Source: Caprella mutica
Lineage: Eukaryota; Arthropoda; Malacostraca; Amphipoda; Caprellidae
Direction: 5' to 3'
NCBI GenBank assembly: GCA_947561585.1
Contig: CANNZV010000265.1
Coordinates: forward strand, 280,289 to 344,288
DNA: 64,000 nucleotides
The notes under the pieces are model-generated. The model was not told the DNA's origin and ran no database searches. It worked only from the letters and a program-made list of their open reading frames with translations. A program made the translations under genes and the position numbers. Shown here one piece after another: positions 1-11,466 of this stretch. Within the stretch, counting starts at the first letter, position 1. Every line of letters begins with the position of its first letter.

Positions 1-1640
1 TATTAGGATGACATTGGGTCAACATTGGCAATATTAGGACAACATTGGAAATATTAGGATAACATTGGGTCAACATTGGCAATATTAGGACAACATTGGA
101 AATATTAGGATAACATTGGGTCAACATTGGCAATAGTAGGACAACATTGGAAATATTAGGATAACATTGGGTCAACATTGGCAATATTAGGACAACATTG
201 GAAATATTAGGATGACATTTGGTCATCAACATTGGCAATATTAGGACAACATTGGAAATATTAAGATGACATTGGGTCAACATTGGCAATATTAGGACAA
301 CATTGGAAATATTAGGATGACATTGGGTCAACATTGGCAATATTAGGACAACATTGGAAATATTAGGATAACATTGGGTCAACATTGGCAATATTGGGAC
401 AACATTGGAAATATTAGGATAACATTGGGTCAACATTTGCAATATTAGGACAACATTGGAAATATTAGGATGACATTGGGTCAACATTGGCAATATTAGG
501 ACAACATTGGAAATATTAGGATAACATTGGGTCAACATTGGCAATATTAGGATAACATTGGAAATATTAGGATAACATTGGGTTATCATTGGCAATATTA
601 GGACAATATTGGAAATATTAGGATGACATAGGGTCAACATTGGCAATATTAGGACAACATTGGAAATATTAGGATAACATTGGGTCAACATTGGCAATAT
701 TAGGACAACATTGGAAATATTAGGATAACATTGGGTCATCATTGGCAATATTAGGACAACATTGGAAATATTAGGATGACATTGGGTCATCAACATTGGC
801 AATATTAGGACAACATTGGAAATATTAGGATGACATTGGGTCAACATTGGCAATATTAGTGCAACATTGGAAATATTAGGATGACATTGGGTCAACATTG
901 GCAATATTAGGACAACATTGGAAATATTAGGATAACATTGGGTCAACATTGGCAATATTAGGACAACATTGGAAATATTAGGATAACATTGGGTCAACAT
1001 TGGCAATATTAGGACAACATTGGAAATATTAGGATAACATTGGGTCAACATTGGCAATATTAGGACAACATTGGAAATATTAGGATGACATTGGGTCAAC
1101 ATTGGCAATATTAGGACAACATTGGAAATATTAGGATGACATTGGGTCAACATTGGCAATATTAGGACAACATTGGAAATATTAGGATAACATTGGGTCA
1201 ACATTGGCAATATTAGGACAACATTGGAAATATTAGGATGACATTGGGTCAACATTGGCAATATTAGGACAACATTGGAAATATTAGGATAACATTGGGT
1301 CAACATTGGCAATATTAGGACAACATCGGAAATATTAGGATGACATTGGGTCAACATTGGCAATATTAGGACAACATTGGAAATATTAGGATGACATTGG
1401 GTCAACATTGGCAATATTAGGACAACATTGGAAATATTAGGATAACATTGGGTCAACATTGGCAATATTAGGACAACATTGGAAATATTAGGATAACATT
1501 GGGTCAACATTGGCAATATTATGACAACATTGGAAATATTAGGATAACATTGGGTCAACATTGGCAATATTAGGACAACATTGGAAATATTAGGAAAACA
1601 TCGGAACAACATTGGAAATAGTAGGATAACATTGGCACAA
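1..1640. repeat. 51-bp satellite array, truncated by window edge
   Basis: About 32 head-to-tail copies of a 51-bp unit built from two related halves, each containing a form of TATTAGGA and ACATTGG. Variants are mostly single substitutions (GATAACATT versus GATGACATT) or a 3-nt insertion (TCATCAAC, near 235 and 790). The last copies (1590-1640) decay and the array ends about 770 bp before a splice acceptor at 2406, so it probably lies in an intron of the Spätzle-like gene. It continues left of the window. Confidence 0.95.
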
Positions 1641-1838
1641 CATTGGTCCGAGAGTCATTGCTACCTTGGTTGTTTGATTATAATAACAATATTATTATAG
1701 TGATTGATGCTATTTATATATGTGTCATAACAATAATAAAAACAATTTTAATGATTATCTGCCTCAAAAGGCTTTACCTTCGTATAGACTTGATAAATAA
1801 AAAAAAAACTTGAGGCCATTTTAGGATATCAAGAAATA

Positions 1839-2040
1839 GGGTAAGTTCCGAGTTATCGGACAGTTACACATTTACGATCATGTAAAAAAATATTATTTGA
1901 CATTTTGATTTGTTATTTTAATTGGTATCCTTGATACCTGTTTGTATCATGGATACCAATTACGAGTTAACAATGTTACATTACATAATCTTCCTTATAT
2001 TATCGTAATGTGGAACTGTTCGATAACTCAGAACTAACCC
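1839..2040. mobile_element. Palindromic MITE, GGGTAAGTTC family, copy 1
   Basis: A 202-bp element with long imperfect inverted ends: left end GGGTAAGTTCCGAGTTATCG, right end the reverse complement with a few changes. The centre holds a second inverted motif (TTGGTATCC...GGATACCAA). Flanked by TA on the left; the right TA has decayed. The TA target and the absence of an ORF point to a non-autonomous Tc1/mariner-type element. This copy carries the longest interior of the family. Confidence 0.8.
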
Positions 2041-2406
2041 CCTTTCTCTTGTTTATCTTTAGCAAACAATTTCTATGTATTTACATATAAAATAATTAGA
2101 GATAAAACAGGACAGTCTCTTATATTTTATATATAATGCAAACATCTTCTCGACTCATAATATATTTTCCAAAAAGATGATACTTAATACCAATTAATTA
2201 ATAAGTGTATATAAAATCTGAATTTAAACTTAATATTCATTTATCACCAATAGAAATCTATTTTCATTTCGAACATTTTCAGTCGTGCTCCTAAAATTTC
2301 AATTTCAATTTTTTTAAAGTCCAGTTTGCGCTATATATGACTCTGCCTTTTTTAATTACTTTAAAATGTATTTCACATCATTTCCAAATGGCCCTCTTTT
2401 TCACAG

Positions 2407-2563
2407 ACGTTCGTCCACCAAGCGTTGTAACGGAGAATGTGGCTGTGAGCAGAAATACAAATGGCACCGAATGTTGGCCTACGATCTGGAGAACGAGTGC
2501 AAGGGGATATTCGTGGACTGGTTCTTGTTCCCTTCGTGCTGCGTGTGTAGGTGTGACCCTTAA
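2407..2563 (+). CDS. Spätzle-like cystine-knot protein, C-terminal exon (partial)
   Basis: Spätzle proteins are secreted cytokines whose cleaved C-terminal cystine-knot domain dimerises and activates Toll receptors in immunity and development. The exon follows a good acceptor (pyrimidine tract, CACAG at 2402-2406), enters with one base completing a split codon, and encodes 51 residues to TAA at 2561-2563. Visible hallmarks are a KR dibasic at residues 5-6, eight cysteines (7, 11, 13, 31, 44, 45, 47, 49), the CEQKY motif, and FLFPSCCVC near the end, which is the family's signature (F-x-F/I-P-S-C-C-x-C). The spacing looks closer to the Spz3/Spz5 type than to canonical Spz, but I cannot assign a paralogue. 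Upstream exons must lie left of the window. The stop codon is immediately followed by a 16-bp tandem array. AATAAA at 3152-3157 is a possible polyadenylation signal. Confidence 0.78.
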
Positions 2564-2940
2564 AGGTCAAAAACAAAGGTCAAAGTAATTAAAGGTCAAA
2601 GTAGTTAAAGCTCAAAGTAATTAAAGGTCAAAGTAATTAGAGCTCAAAGTAATTAAAGGTCAAAGTTATTAAAGGTCAAAGTTGTTAAAGGTCAAAGTTA
2701 TTAAAGGTCAAAGTAATTAAAGGTCAAAGTAATTAGAGGTCATGATAATTAAAGGCCGAAAATATTCAATGGATATTAAATTCCAAAATAGTTAAAGTCA
2801 AAATATTTGAAGGTCAAAAGTGCCCAAATCGATTAAAGGTCAAAGTTTATCAAGGATCAACCACTGTTTCATAATGTTCACGGGCTATTAAAGGTCACTG
2901 TTATTTAAAGGTCAATGTCAATTAAAGGACATTATCTACC
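2564..2940. repeat. 16-bp AAAGGTCAAAGTAATT array in the 3' UTR
   Basis: Direct repeats of AAAGGTCAAAGTAATT begin at the stop codon of the Spätzle-like exon and run cleanly to about 2735, then decay to 2940. Each unit carries AAAGGTCA, identical to the monomeric nuclear-receptor response element bound by NR4A and FTZ-F1-type receptors. Whether this is functional or a coincidence of the repeat unit cannot be told from sequence. Confidence 0.9.
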
Positions 2941-4560
2941 TAGTTCCCTTTCTATATTCTCAGTTAGTTAGATTTATAGTCTTTATTACAGTACCGTACT
3001 TAGTTACCATATTTTAACTTAAGCTTAGCAGTACTTTGTAAATATTATATGTACATACAGTATAAAGTTACAGTGATCTATTTTAACATGATGATTAGTG
3101 TGCTATCTGACATAAGCATTTTGATTTGTAAATAGCTTATAACAAGGCATTAATAAATCACTAGTGGGTTGTTTGAACCTGAAGGTATCTTAATTGAAAT
3201 GAATAAAATTTATAAAAAATTCGTATATGATCGATGTGGAACTGTCCGATAATTCAAGATTTACCATAGTAGGTTACTATTATTTATACCATATTAATTA
3301 TATTCATAAATTGCAGATAGCACACTAATCATTTTTACTTTTTATATAAATATAAATGAAATATAGTTTTAGATGCTCAGTCATTTTGTTTTTTAACGCA
3401 AAAATATTTTAAATTCTGAAATTCTTTAAAAACTGCAAGAAAAATCATTTTTTTTCTAAATACAAACTTTGAAAAATTACTCAAATATTTGAAAGTGAGG
3501 TCACACTATTGAATATATGATATAAAAATTATAATTTTTAAAATATTAGATATATTTTTAGAAAAAAAAAACATATCGTTCATTCGCAAGAACAACAACA
3601 TAATCACAAAAAACATGTATTTTTGAGTACATGTCCACTAAGACATATAAATCTTAAAATACTGATTTATTTGGTAACTGTTTTATAATTGTAGCTCTAA
3701 AATGTACCGCTAGAGAGGCTGAATGTCCTAACGATATACCATTAAATGTACGTACATTACATGTACTAAAATGCCTCTCCTGAAAAATAGCTTTTTCAAG
3801 TTATAACAGTGTTTTTCGCATGTGAGTGTAATCCATATACATACGAAATAGATGAATTTATTTTCTTTAGCTCTCCGTCAATTATTACAATCTGTAATAA
3901 ATTGTAATAATTCAAAAGATAATAAATATGGAAATATTCGAAAGCTCTAAAATGAAAAGGACTAAAAAAGGAATATTCCACTTAAAAATAAAAGGAATAA
4001 AATAAAAAAATAAAAATCTTCATTTTTTTTTCGTCGTTTTCCAAGTCTGGAATTCAAAAAATTTGAGAATTTTGCTATCAACATATAGTATTTAATTTGA
4101 AAATATTATTATGTGTTATTTTAAATTGGATAACATTATAAACACATATTATAGATTACTAAATATTTGATTACATTAAATATATTATCATATAATTAAA
4201 TATAATATCCTACCGGTAACAAGTAGATATCTTTATTACTATTTTTTATAAACAATTTCACTTGGCATTCAAATATGAGCACTAACAGGGTTATTTCTGT
4301 AGAAAAATAACTACATTTTCATGAGTAAATTTTTTTAAAAATTTATAGTTAGGAATTTTTTCATATTTTCGGTATTATTGATATTTTATTTTATTATGAG
4401 ATTTATTTTAAAATAGAAGAAGATGTGTAATGTATATGCCTCTTTTTGTAAATATTCAAACTTTAATTAATCTTTTTTTTCTTTGTCCTTTATTCACACG
4501 TTCTAAAACTTGGATAGAATTAAGCTTAGTAATAAAAGCATTTGAAGTGAAAATCAATTA
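2941..4560. other. AT-rich spacer without gene
   Basis: No coding signal on either strand. Contains AATAAA at 3152-3157 (possible poly(A) signal of the Spätzle-like gene) and a half-copy of the GGGTAAGTTC MITE at 3223-3270 (reads GATCGATGTGGAACTGTCC, then TTACCATA). Confidence 0.6.
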
Positions 4561-4724
4561 GGGTAAGTTCTGAATTGTCGGTCAGTACTACATCTTCGGT
4601 CATATAAGAAAAAACAATATAAAAATTATTATTATTACAGAGTGCTATCTAATACTAATTTTTATATTGTTTTTTTCTTATATGATCGAAGATGTATCAC
4701 TAATCGATAATTCAGAATTTACCC
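4561..4724. mobile_element. Palindromic MITE, GGGTAAGTTC family, complete
   Basis: A 164-bp near-perfect palindrome bounded by TA on both sides (4559-4560 and 4725-4726). Arms read GGGTAAGTTCTGAATTGTCG and its complement. Belongs to the same subfamily as 28849-29007 (shared CAGTACTACATCTTCGGTC). Confidence 0.85.
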
Positions 4725-5100
4725 TAGGTCCTTTTTTACTTATTGTTTATTGAAATTCTGTTCACATGAAAATACAAAATAAAAGTAATACAATTTTAAA
4801 ATACAAACAGTTTGATTCTTTGAAAGTCTAACGTGACTTGCAGAATCTAAAAATATAAAGTCTACCTAAAAATAACATACCTATTCAAAAATGTAAATCT
4901 ATCTAAAATTTAAAACCTACCTAAGTTACTGGTCTGAATAATTCAATGTAAAAGTAACAAATACATATTAAACAGGACTAGGGTTATAGCGGTTAAAACA
5001 GCATTCTTTATATTCTTTTTTAAAAAGGTAGTTGGACATAGGATTGCATAAAAATGCAGGTAAATTGTTCAAAGCTTTGATAGAAATGTGGCACCGTGTG

Positions 5101-5395
5101 CAGTAGAACTCCTCTATAGTTATACTTTATTATACTATAGTAAACTATAATAATTCAATGGTTTAAATTGAAAAATAACTTATTTAAAATTTAGAGATAT
5201 ACAACATTAAATAGAGTATATATATGCTCTGAGTTTGTACAGGGAAACTCCTCTATAGTGAACAAGTTCTCTTTAGTCTACCATATAATGGCCATCAGTT
5301 TCAATAAAAGAAAGATGGCCAATCACAGCAGACTAAAGAAAATTATTTCATTATACAGGCTACTTCCTTACTCAGGATACGTATACTCTATTTAA
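5101..5395. mobile_element. MITE with CTCCTCTATAGTGAA ends
   Basis: Starts with CAGTAGAACTCCTCTATAGT. A second such motif is at 5246-5262, followed by an imperfect hairpin around ATGGCCATCAGTTT and its complement (5288-5330). Related copies at 19991-20155 and 48979-49191. The ends resemble pogo/Tigger-type termini; the interior is non-coding and disrupted. Confidence 0.6.
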
Positions 5396-6244
5396 TGTTA
5401 TAATTTAAATTTTAACTAATAGTTATTTTTCCAAACTAAATAAATTTAATTCCTTCATATTTTTTCTCTATGTTCATATTTTTTTAATTGTATCTTGTAT
5501 TAAAATTATGAACATAAAAATTCTCTTTGATTCTTGATATATTTTCAAAATTTTGAAGTAGGAAATTCATACATACATATTTTTTTTAATAATTTATTTC
5601 GAATAACTCTATTACAATCAAAAGATGCAAACATATGTATATAATACATACTGAAATGTGACAATTATACAATCTATCATTAAAATTAATTAACTAAATA
5701 AGAGTATAGCAATAGTTGCCTAAATTGCAATATTAAAATAACTTTAAATTAAATACTAATATAACCTAATTGCTAAAATAACTTAAAATTGAATATTTCA
5801 CTTATAAATTATATAAACTTAAATAGTATAATATCCATTATACTTTCATCTATCACATAGAACTTTGGTTTCAGACTTAAAGATTAATTTAATATAAGAA
5901 ATGCCTCAATAAATATGAGATTATTGTACTTTCCGTAAACTATATTTTCTTAAATTTTCTAGATATATAAAGATTGAATTCAAGCTGTTGAATTTCAAAC
6001 AAAAATATCGAATATTTCATCTACGTACTAAACATCAACTGCAGATTACACAGTAATCGAATATTTAATCATATTGGTACCAATGATAAAATTATATTCT
6101 AAATAAGTTAATTCATGTTATGGCAGCAAATTGAATTAGTAATAATTGTACTAACAACAGTACTAATGTCCATGTACTAACACCAAGTCATTTAAAATAT
6201 ATCATGAAAACGACAGCTAGTGTATAGCGCCCTGAGGTACCCCC
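5396..6244. other. AT-rich spacer, likely 3' flank of the secreted-protein gene
   Basis: No ORF or RNA gene recognised. It lies downstream of the minus-strand gene ending at 6245 and may hold its 3' UTR; no clear AATAAA close to the stop on the minus strand. Confidence 0.5.
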
Positions 6245-6573
6245 TCACACTCTAGCGGATCTGTACTGCCTCAAAGGACTTACGTACTGCATGGATTCGT
6301 CATAGGCGATAGGAGTCCTGTTGAACTTCCTAATGGGTCTCCTTGAGGATCCTCTATTAGAGCCACCCAGGTATCCTGTGGCTGATACCTCCCTTACACC
6401 GTATGGTCTGGAGTACAGGCCGTTGGCTGGTGATTCTTCCTCCACCGTCAGTGACTGGGATGGTTCTTCATTCTTGGGATGGAATTCGTAGTAGTGGGGA
6501 TTCACGCTGAAAGAGTCAGAGTTGCGTTCTCTATCTTCTTGAAGCAAGCGCCAGTCAAAAACTTCGGCATCAC
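6245..6573 (-). CDS. Secreted-protein gene, exon 4 (last)
   Basis: 329 nt from an AAAG acceptor (6574) to TGA at 6247-6245. Encodes residues 111-219. Confidence 0.82.
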
Positions 6574-7883
6574 CTTTAAAATATTAGATAATGTTAGGAT
6601 ATATGAACGCTATACAGCATGCACCTACCTATATACCAATTAATTAAAATCGATATTCGTTGATATAAAAATTGATTATAACGATAGAATCAGAAAAAGT
6701 TGCAAAACCAAATGCGCAAAGGAATGAAATGTTGAAAACTATTTAGAAAATTTATGTCAGTTCTGTGAACTCACCTTCACTTGCAAGGGCCTCAGTTCTT
6801 CCATTTCCATTGACGTAGTTAACCCTAGTGTCTGAACTCAGGTCAACATAGCCTTCAGGTTTCACAACCTCCACATCCAAGTTGCCAGAGTCACGAGTTT
6901 TGGTTTCGTTCTGAAGATTTGGAAGGAAACCATAACCAAGAACCCAAGACAGGATCCAACGTCTTGATCGCTCCAGAGGTAAATTCTGCAACATTAAAAG
7001 AAAATTTAGGATTACAAGAATTTGAGGAAAACCCAATTAATTTAAATGTCGATAACGGAAACCCAAAATGCAGGAAATGTAAAAAGAACATTATTATGTA
7101 ATCTAAAACATAAACAAGTCTAAAATTCAGAAATGAAATAGAAACACTTAATATACAAACACAATGTTATGCAACAGTAAGTATTAAAAATGTGGATAGA
7201 TTTTAATCGATCAATCATTTAAGAGGATCTTTCTATTGACAACTAAAGAGTATTCAACAAAATAATTCAACAGAACTAAGATCATCATTGACTTTTGATA
7301 TCATCAACAGATAGATTTAGTAACTGGTTAGCAAAGAAACAAATCTACATCTTCTTCCCACTAGTAACTCCTCCACAACTAGTTAACTCTAGTTACGCCT
7401 TTACGCTTCTGGCATTGCGTATAACCGCGTAGAAAAAGATTTACTATCAACGTGAATGTTTTAAAGAGATTTACTATCAATGAATGTTGAAGTCATCAAA
7501 CTATTAAAGAAAAAGTAGGTCTACATGAAGATGGAATTAAATTTTGATAATTATAGGTAATGATCTTCTAGAAAAATCCAAGTAAGAAATTAATATTCAA
7601 GAATTGTGAATTTATTTTACAAAATTTAATTTTTTAACTGGTTCATCCCTCACCTGTAAAGTTTGCATTCTGACTTCGGATGGGTTTTCGACATTCGAAT
7701 TGCCTGGTCGTCCAATGGAAGCTGAAAAAAAATCATTACACATTTAACAAAGGGATAATTTACTGAATAAAAAATAGTCCTTTTTTATATTATTATTGAA
7801 GGATCTGATTTCAATTTATCAAAATATTCACCTGCTGAGACGCAGGCAACCACAAACACGGTACAAAAAACTGACAACTGCAT
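6245..7883 (-). CDS. Unrecognised secreted protein, 219 aa, four exons
   Basis: Coding exons are 7883-7832, 7721-7654, 6985-6775 and 6573-6245; all introns are GT-AG and phases (1, 0, 1) join without frameshift. The start ATG begins a signal peptide, MQLSVFCTVFVVACVSA, and cleavage is likely near residue 17-18. The mature part has no cysteine. Basic clusters RSRR (46-49), SSRR (about 186-189) and RKFNR could be convertase sites. The C-terminal third is rich in Tyr, Ser, Arg and Gly (for example SRPYGV, QYRSARV). The stop is TGA. A TATA box and initiator lie 161 and 127 bp upstream of the ATG, giving a 5' UTR of about 127 nt. No family recognised: a peptide precursor, cuticular or glandular product are all possible. 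The gene structure is well supported, the function is unknown. Confidence 0.82.
6775..6985 (-). CDS. Secreted-protein gene, exon 3
   Basis: 211 nt; acceptor TGCAG at 6990-6986, donor GTGAGT at 6774. Encodes residues 41-110, beginning NLPLERSRRW, with an acidic/polar middle. Confidence 0.82.
7654..7721 (-). CDS. Secreted-protein gene, exon 2
   Basis: 68 nt between a T-rich CAG acceptor (7724-7722) and the donor GTGAGG at 7653. Encodes residues 18-40, starting ASIGRPGNSN; ends in phase 0. Confidence 0.8.
7832..7883 (-). CDS. Secreted-protein gene, exon 1 (signal peptide)
   Basis: ATG at 7883-7881; 17 codons plus one base. Donor GTGAAT begins at 7831. Encodes almost exactly the signal peptide, a common exon arrangement for secreted proteins. 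Confidence 0.82.
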
Positions 7884-8007
7884 GACTGTGTCTTATATTC
7901 CTGTCTTTATTATTTAATTAGATAAATTGTTATTGTTGCACAGTGCACTGTAGGTGTATGTTCTAGCTGAGGGACACGTGTGTTCACAGTGGCAAAGCAG
8001 AGAGCAG

Positions 8008-8044
8008 ACTGATGCCCTCGGTTCAAAGTGCAGCAGCTTATATA
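8008..8044 (-). promoter_or_regulatory. Core promoter (TATA + initiator) of the secreted-protein gene
   Basis: On the minus strand TATATAAG (8044-8037) is followed by the arthropod initiator TCAGT (8012-8008). With A at 8010 as +1, the TATA lies about 32-34 bp upstream. The 5' UTR then runs uninterrupted to the ATG at 7883. Confidence 0.75.
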
Positions 8045-8417
8045 GCCACGGAGGGAAGGAAACCGCATTGCCAGATATCGCCATAAACTTTTGCTTTGGT
8101 GACACTTTGACTGCCAAATGTCACCATATGTTAATTGTGACGTAGAATAGAAGACGATGAATGAGACTGTTGTAGAGATATGAAATAATAAATACAAAGT
8201 TATATTAAATTAAATAATGAATATCAATAAATATACTTACAATAAAGATCTTTTATTTGATTCTATTTTATTACTATGATATCTAATTAATAAATGAATG
8301 AATATAACCAAAAATAGGAACTGTATGAACGCTGCCAATGAATAATGAAAGATCCAAGATGAAAATATCATCAATATCACTATTTAATTTAATTCATTTT
8401 TTCATAACTTTCGTAAT

Positions 8418-8637
8418 GGGGAAATTTCCGATTATCGAACGGTTTCAGATTTTCGATCACATACGAAAAACCAATATAATAAATATTAGTATTTAACTTT
8501 TAATCTAATAATTATTTAATGCCCATAAAACATGTAGCTATCATGAAATCGAATTAAAATTTAAATAATAATTATTATATGATTTTTTCTTACTTGATCG
8601 AAAACGTAAGACTGTCCGGAAACTCAAAACTTACCCC
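8418..8637. mobile_element. Palindromic MITE, GGGTAAGTTC family, diverged
   Basis: Left end GGGGAAATTTCCGATTATCG and the matching right arm ending ACTTACCCC; TA follows. About 0.4 kb upstream of the promoter at 8044 (minus strand). Confidence 0.7.
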
Positions 8638-8703
8638 TAACAACCAACAAATATAAAATAAAATTTAAAAGATTGTATCATTCTACTACATTAATTATTT
8701 ATA

Positions 8704-8910
8704 CAGGGTGACCGACAAAAAAAGTGTACCAACTTTGAAATAATATAAATATCGTATTTATAAATTAATAATAAATTTTATAATGACGGTGCTATAATGG
8801 ATACCAGTAATTAATTATATTATTTTACATTAACTCTAATTTACACTTATTTTTTAATACAATATTTATATTAATCCAAAGTTGGATACACTTTTTTGTG
8901 AGTCACCCTG
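8704..8910. mobile_element. Mariner-type MITE with 34-bp inverted ends
   Basis: Flanked by TA at 8702-8703 and 8911-8912. Left arm CAGGGTGACCGACAAAAAAA and right arm (reverse complement) CAGGGTGACTCACAAAAAAG stay alignable for about 34 bp, to CCAACTTTG. 207 bp, no ORF. The first seven bases equal those of the maT element at 27236, but the arms then differ. Confidence 0.88.
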
Positions 8911-8999
8911 TATATTCTGTAAAATTCCTTTTTCTTCAGAATTTCTTTTTATTACTTAAGTCAATAACTCATAATTTTGACCCTAAAAGGCTATCTTTT

Positions 9000-9150
9000 T
9001 CTCCAATTTCCGGTGTTGTGCCCAAACTGTGACGTCATGACTCCAACCGAGGCACCCACACCCGTAGTATAACGTCACGGACACGTCACTAGTTAAATCA
9101 CACATGTTCTAGTTAATAGAGTGACGCAACTGATGGTAAGTAGGTGACAC
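9000..9150. promoter_or_regulatory. GC-richer block with CRE-like sites
   Basis: Contains a palindromic TGACGTCA (9030-9037) and further ACGTCAC half-sites within about 60 bp (ATAACGTCACGG, ACACGTCACT), in otherwise AT-rich DNA 1 kb upstream of the secreted-protein gene. Possible CREB/ATF-bound enhancer; motif-only evidence. Confidence 0.35.
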
Positions 9151-9311
9151 AGTGTGAAAATATTTACTATTGATGATAATAAAAAAAATTGAATTCATTT
9201 TTTTTAACTTCATTAAATTTTTAAAATTAAATTTTTAAAATTTCAATATTCAAATTTTTTAAACTCAATATTTCTCATTTTGAAATTAAATCCTCCTGTT
9301 TTTAATTGAAA

Positions 9312-9413
9312 GGGTTAGTTTCGATTTATTAGGCATTGCCACATTTTCGATCATATGTGAAAAAACATGAAATTAAACATTTTAAATCGTTATTTTAATT
9401 GGTATCCTGATAC
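9312..9413. mobile_element. GGGTAAGTTC-family MITE, half copy
   Basis: Diverged left arm (GGGTTAGTTTCGATTTATTA, CCACATTTTCGATCATATG) and the GGTATCCTGATACC core, without a right arm. Confidence 0.55.
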
Positions 9414-10162
9414 CTGCATTTTATATATTTTACGTAAAATTTAATTATTCCCATGTCTATTTATTTCACTTGCAATTAATTTACTATCTAATACATTCAA
9501 TTCTTCATATTGTACATAGTTAAGATGATTCAGATATAATGTTTGAAGATTTAATTTTCTTGCTTTGTTTTAAAATTTAAACAAATTTAAAATAAAAAAT
9601 TATCTCAATTGAAAAAATAATTTGAACCTATTTGTTCAATAAGAAAAATTTCGATTACAATTTTTACTTTAAATTCAAGTACATTGTTTTCATATTAAGT
9701 ACATATTTCTTTAAATTTAAGTACATCTTTTCAAATTTAAAACAATCCTAACACATATTAATATCACAGCTCTATGCTCAAACAGACCCATGATTGTTGT
9801 TGTTTATTTGTTTAGTGAACTTCTTCCCAGAAAGAATTATTATTATTTGGGTTAGTCCGCCTTGATTTCTGAGGTGTCTATTCGATGTAATTAATTACCA
9901 GTACTTTCCTGTTATGAATGGGAGTAGATAATTCCGTGAATAAAATTACAGGAAGTCGGTAGCATTTAATTTTAAAATAAAAAATATTTTTTGATGAAAT
10001 AATTTTTAATAAAACTATTTTTTCATAAAAAATTTCTTAATAAAAAATATGAAGAGACCCTAAAAAAATTTCATGATTTTAAAAATTGGCATTTGGACTC
10101 AACTATAGAAATCGGTTTCTAAAATTTATTTTATATGAGTTAAAATAGCTATAGAAGGTATA
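9414..10162. other. AT-rich spacer without gene
   Basis: Poly(A)/poly(T)-rich DNA; no ORF, RNA gene or repeat structure recognised. Confidence 0.5.
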
Positions 10163-10260
10163 GGCTAAGTTTCGAGCTATTGGACGGTTCCACATTTACG
10201 ATCATATATAGTTTTACATGATCGAAAATGTGAAACCATCCAATAACTCGGAGCTTCCTC
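10163..10260. mobile_element. GGGTAAGTTC-family MITE, minimal palindrome
   Basis: A 98-bp element consisting of little more than its two arms (GGCTAAGTTTCGAGCTATTG and complement), with TA at 10161-10162 and 10261-10262. This is the shortest complete member. Confidence 0.75.
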
Positions 10261-11247
10261 TATTATCTGAAACATTCATATTTTACTTTTTTTAATTTAC
10301 AAATGATATTAATGAATATATACTAATGATTATTTTTAATGTAAAAACGATTATCTTATAAATGTGAACATTGCTAATAAGCTAAAATTAAAATTGATTC
10401 TAAAAAATAAACTAAAAAAATACATAAAAAAATAAAAATTATTCCAAATAATTAATGGAAAACAATCCGAAAAAATATTCCAAAAATTTATTTCATAAAA
10501 ATTAAAATTAAAATTAACGAATCGCAAATTAAGGAATATACTCTATAAATAGTAAAAAAAAATAGTTAAATGACCTATTTATAGTAATTCCCGTTATAGG
10601 GCAAATATAGGTCACAATTTCCCCAACTATATTCCCCTATAATTTTCTACAGTGGTTTCCTTGATAAGTACATACGTACTCTTACATAACTATAAAGGAA
10701 AATAATCCCAATTTCCTTCCTAAATAGTATATGAACTTTAACAACGTAAACATAGTTATGACATAGGGAAGTACGTAGTAATGCGCTATGTTGATTTTTG
10801 TAGGAAAAGTGTATACTTTGCTTGAAGGAAAATTGGAGGTAAAATATAATATAAATATAAACTATATAATTAAAATATAAATTGAGTCTATCAGATATAA
10901 GCCATAAATATATCCATAGAAAAAGAGGCAAAAAATATATAAAAAAAGATTAAAGAAAATAAAAAATTAAATATAATATAAATATAGGACATAGAATTAA
11001 ATAAAAAAATAGTTAATATATACAAAAAAATTAATATAAAATACCTACGCTGGACACTGGACAGTCTAAAAAATCGTCATGAAATTCAAAAAAGTCACTG
11101 TAGGTATAAATTAGACAATTATTTATTTGTATATATTAAAAAATATTCAAATAAATATAAAATTGCAACATAGTAATAGGTATTGTCTTGTATAAATTAT
11201 ATATTCACTTTTGTTCTACAACAAAAATAATTATTCAAATATCCGTC

Positions 11248-11343
11248 GTACCCAGTGAAGAAATTATGGTGGGGCCATAGAATAATATCCCAGAATGTCT
11301 CTCATAATCTTCTATGGCCCCACCATAACTTTCACCCTGGGTA
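11248..11343. mobile_element. Short palindromic MITE
   Basis: Inverted arms of about 34 bp: TACCCAGTGAAGAAATTATG / GTGGGGCCATAGAA on the left and its complement (TTCTATGGCCCC...CTGGGTA) on the right. The loop is 25-30 bp. No ORF. Confidence 0.7.
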
Positions 11344-11466
11344 GCAGTATATGTGAATATAGTATATATTACATTTTTACAATTCGATTAAAATCCATAA
11401 AATCATTTATGCACAAATATATATTAAAGTTGAAATATTAGAAGAATAAAAGTTTCAATTTAATGA

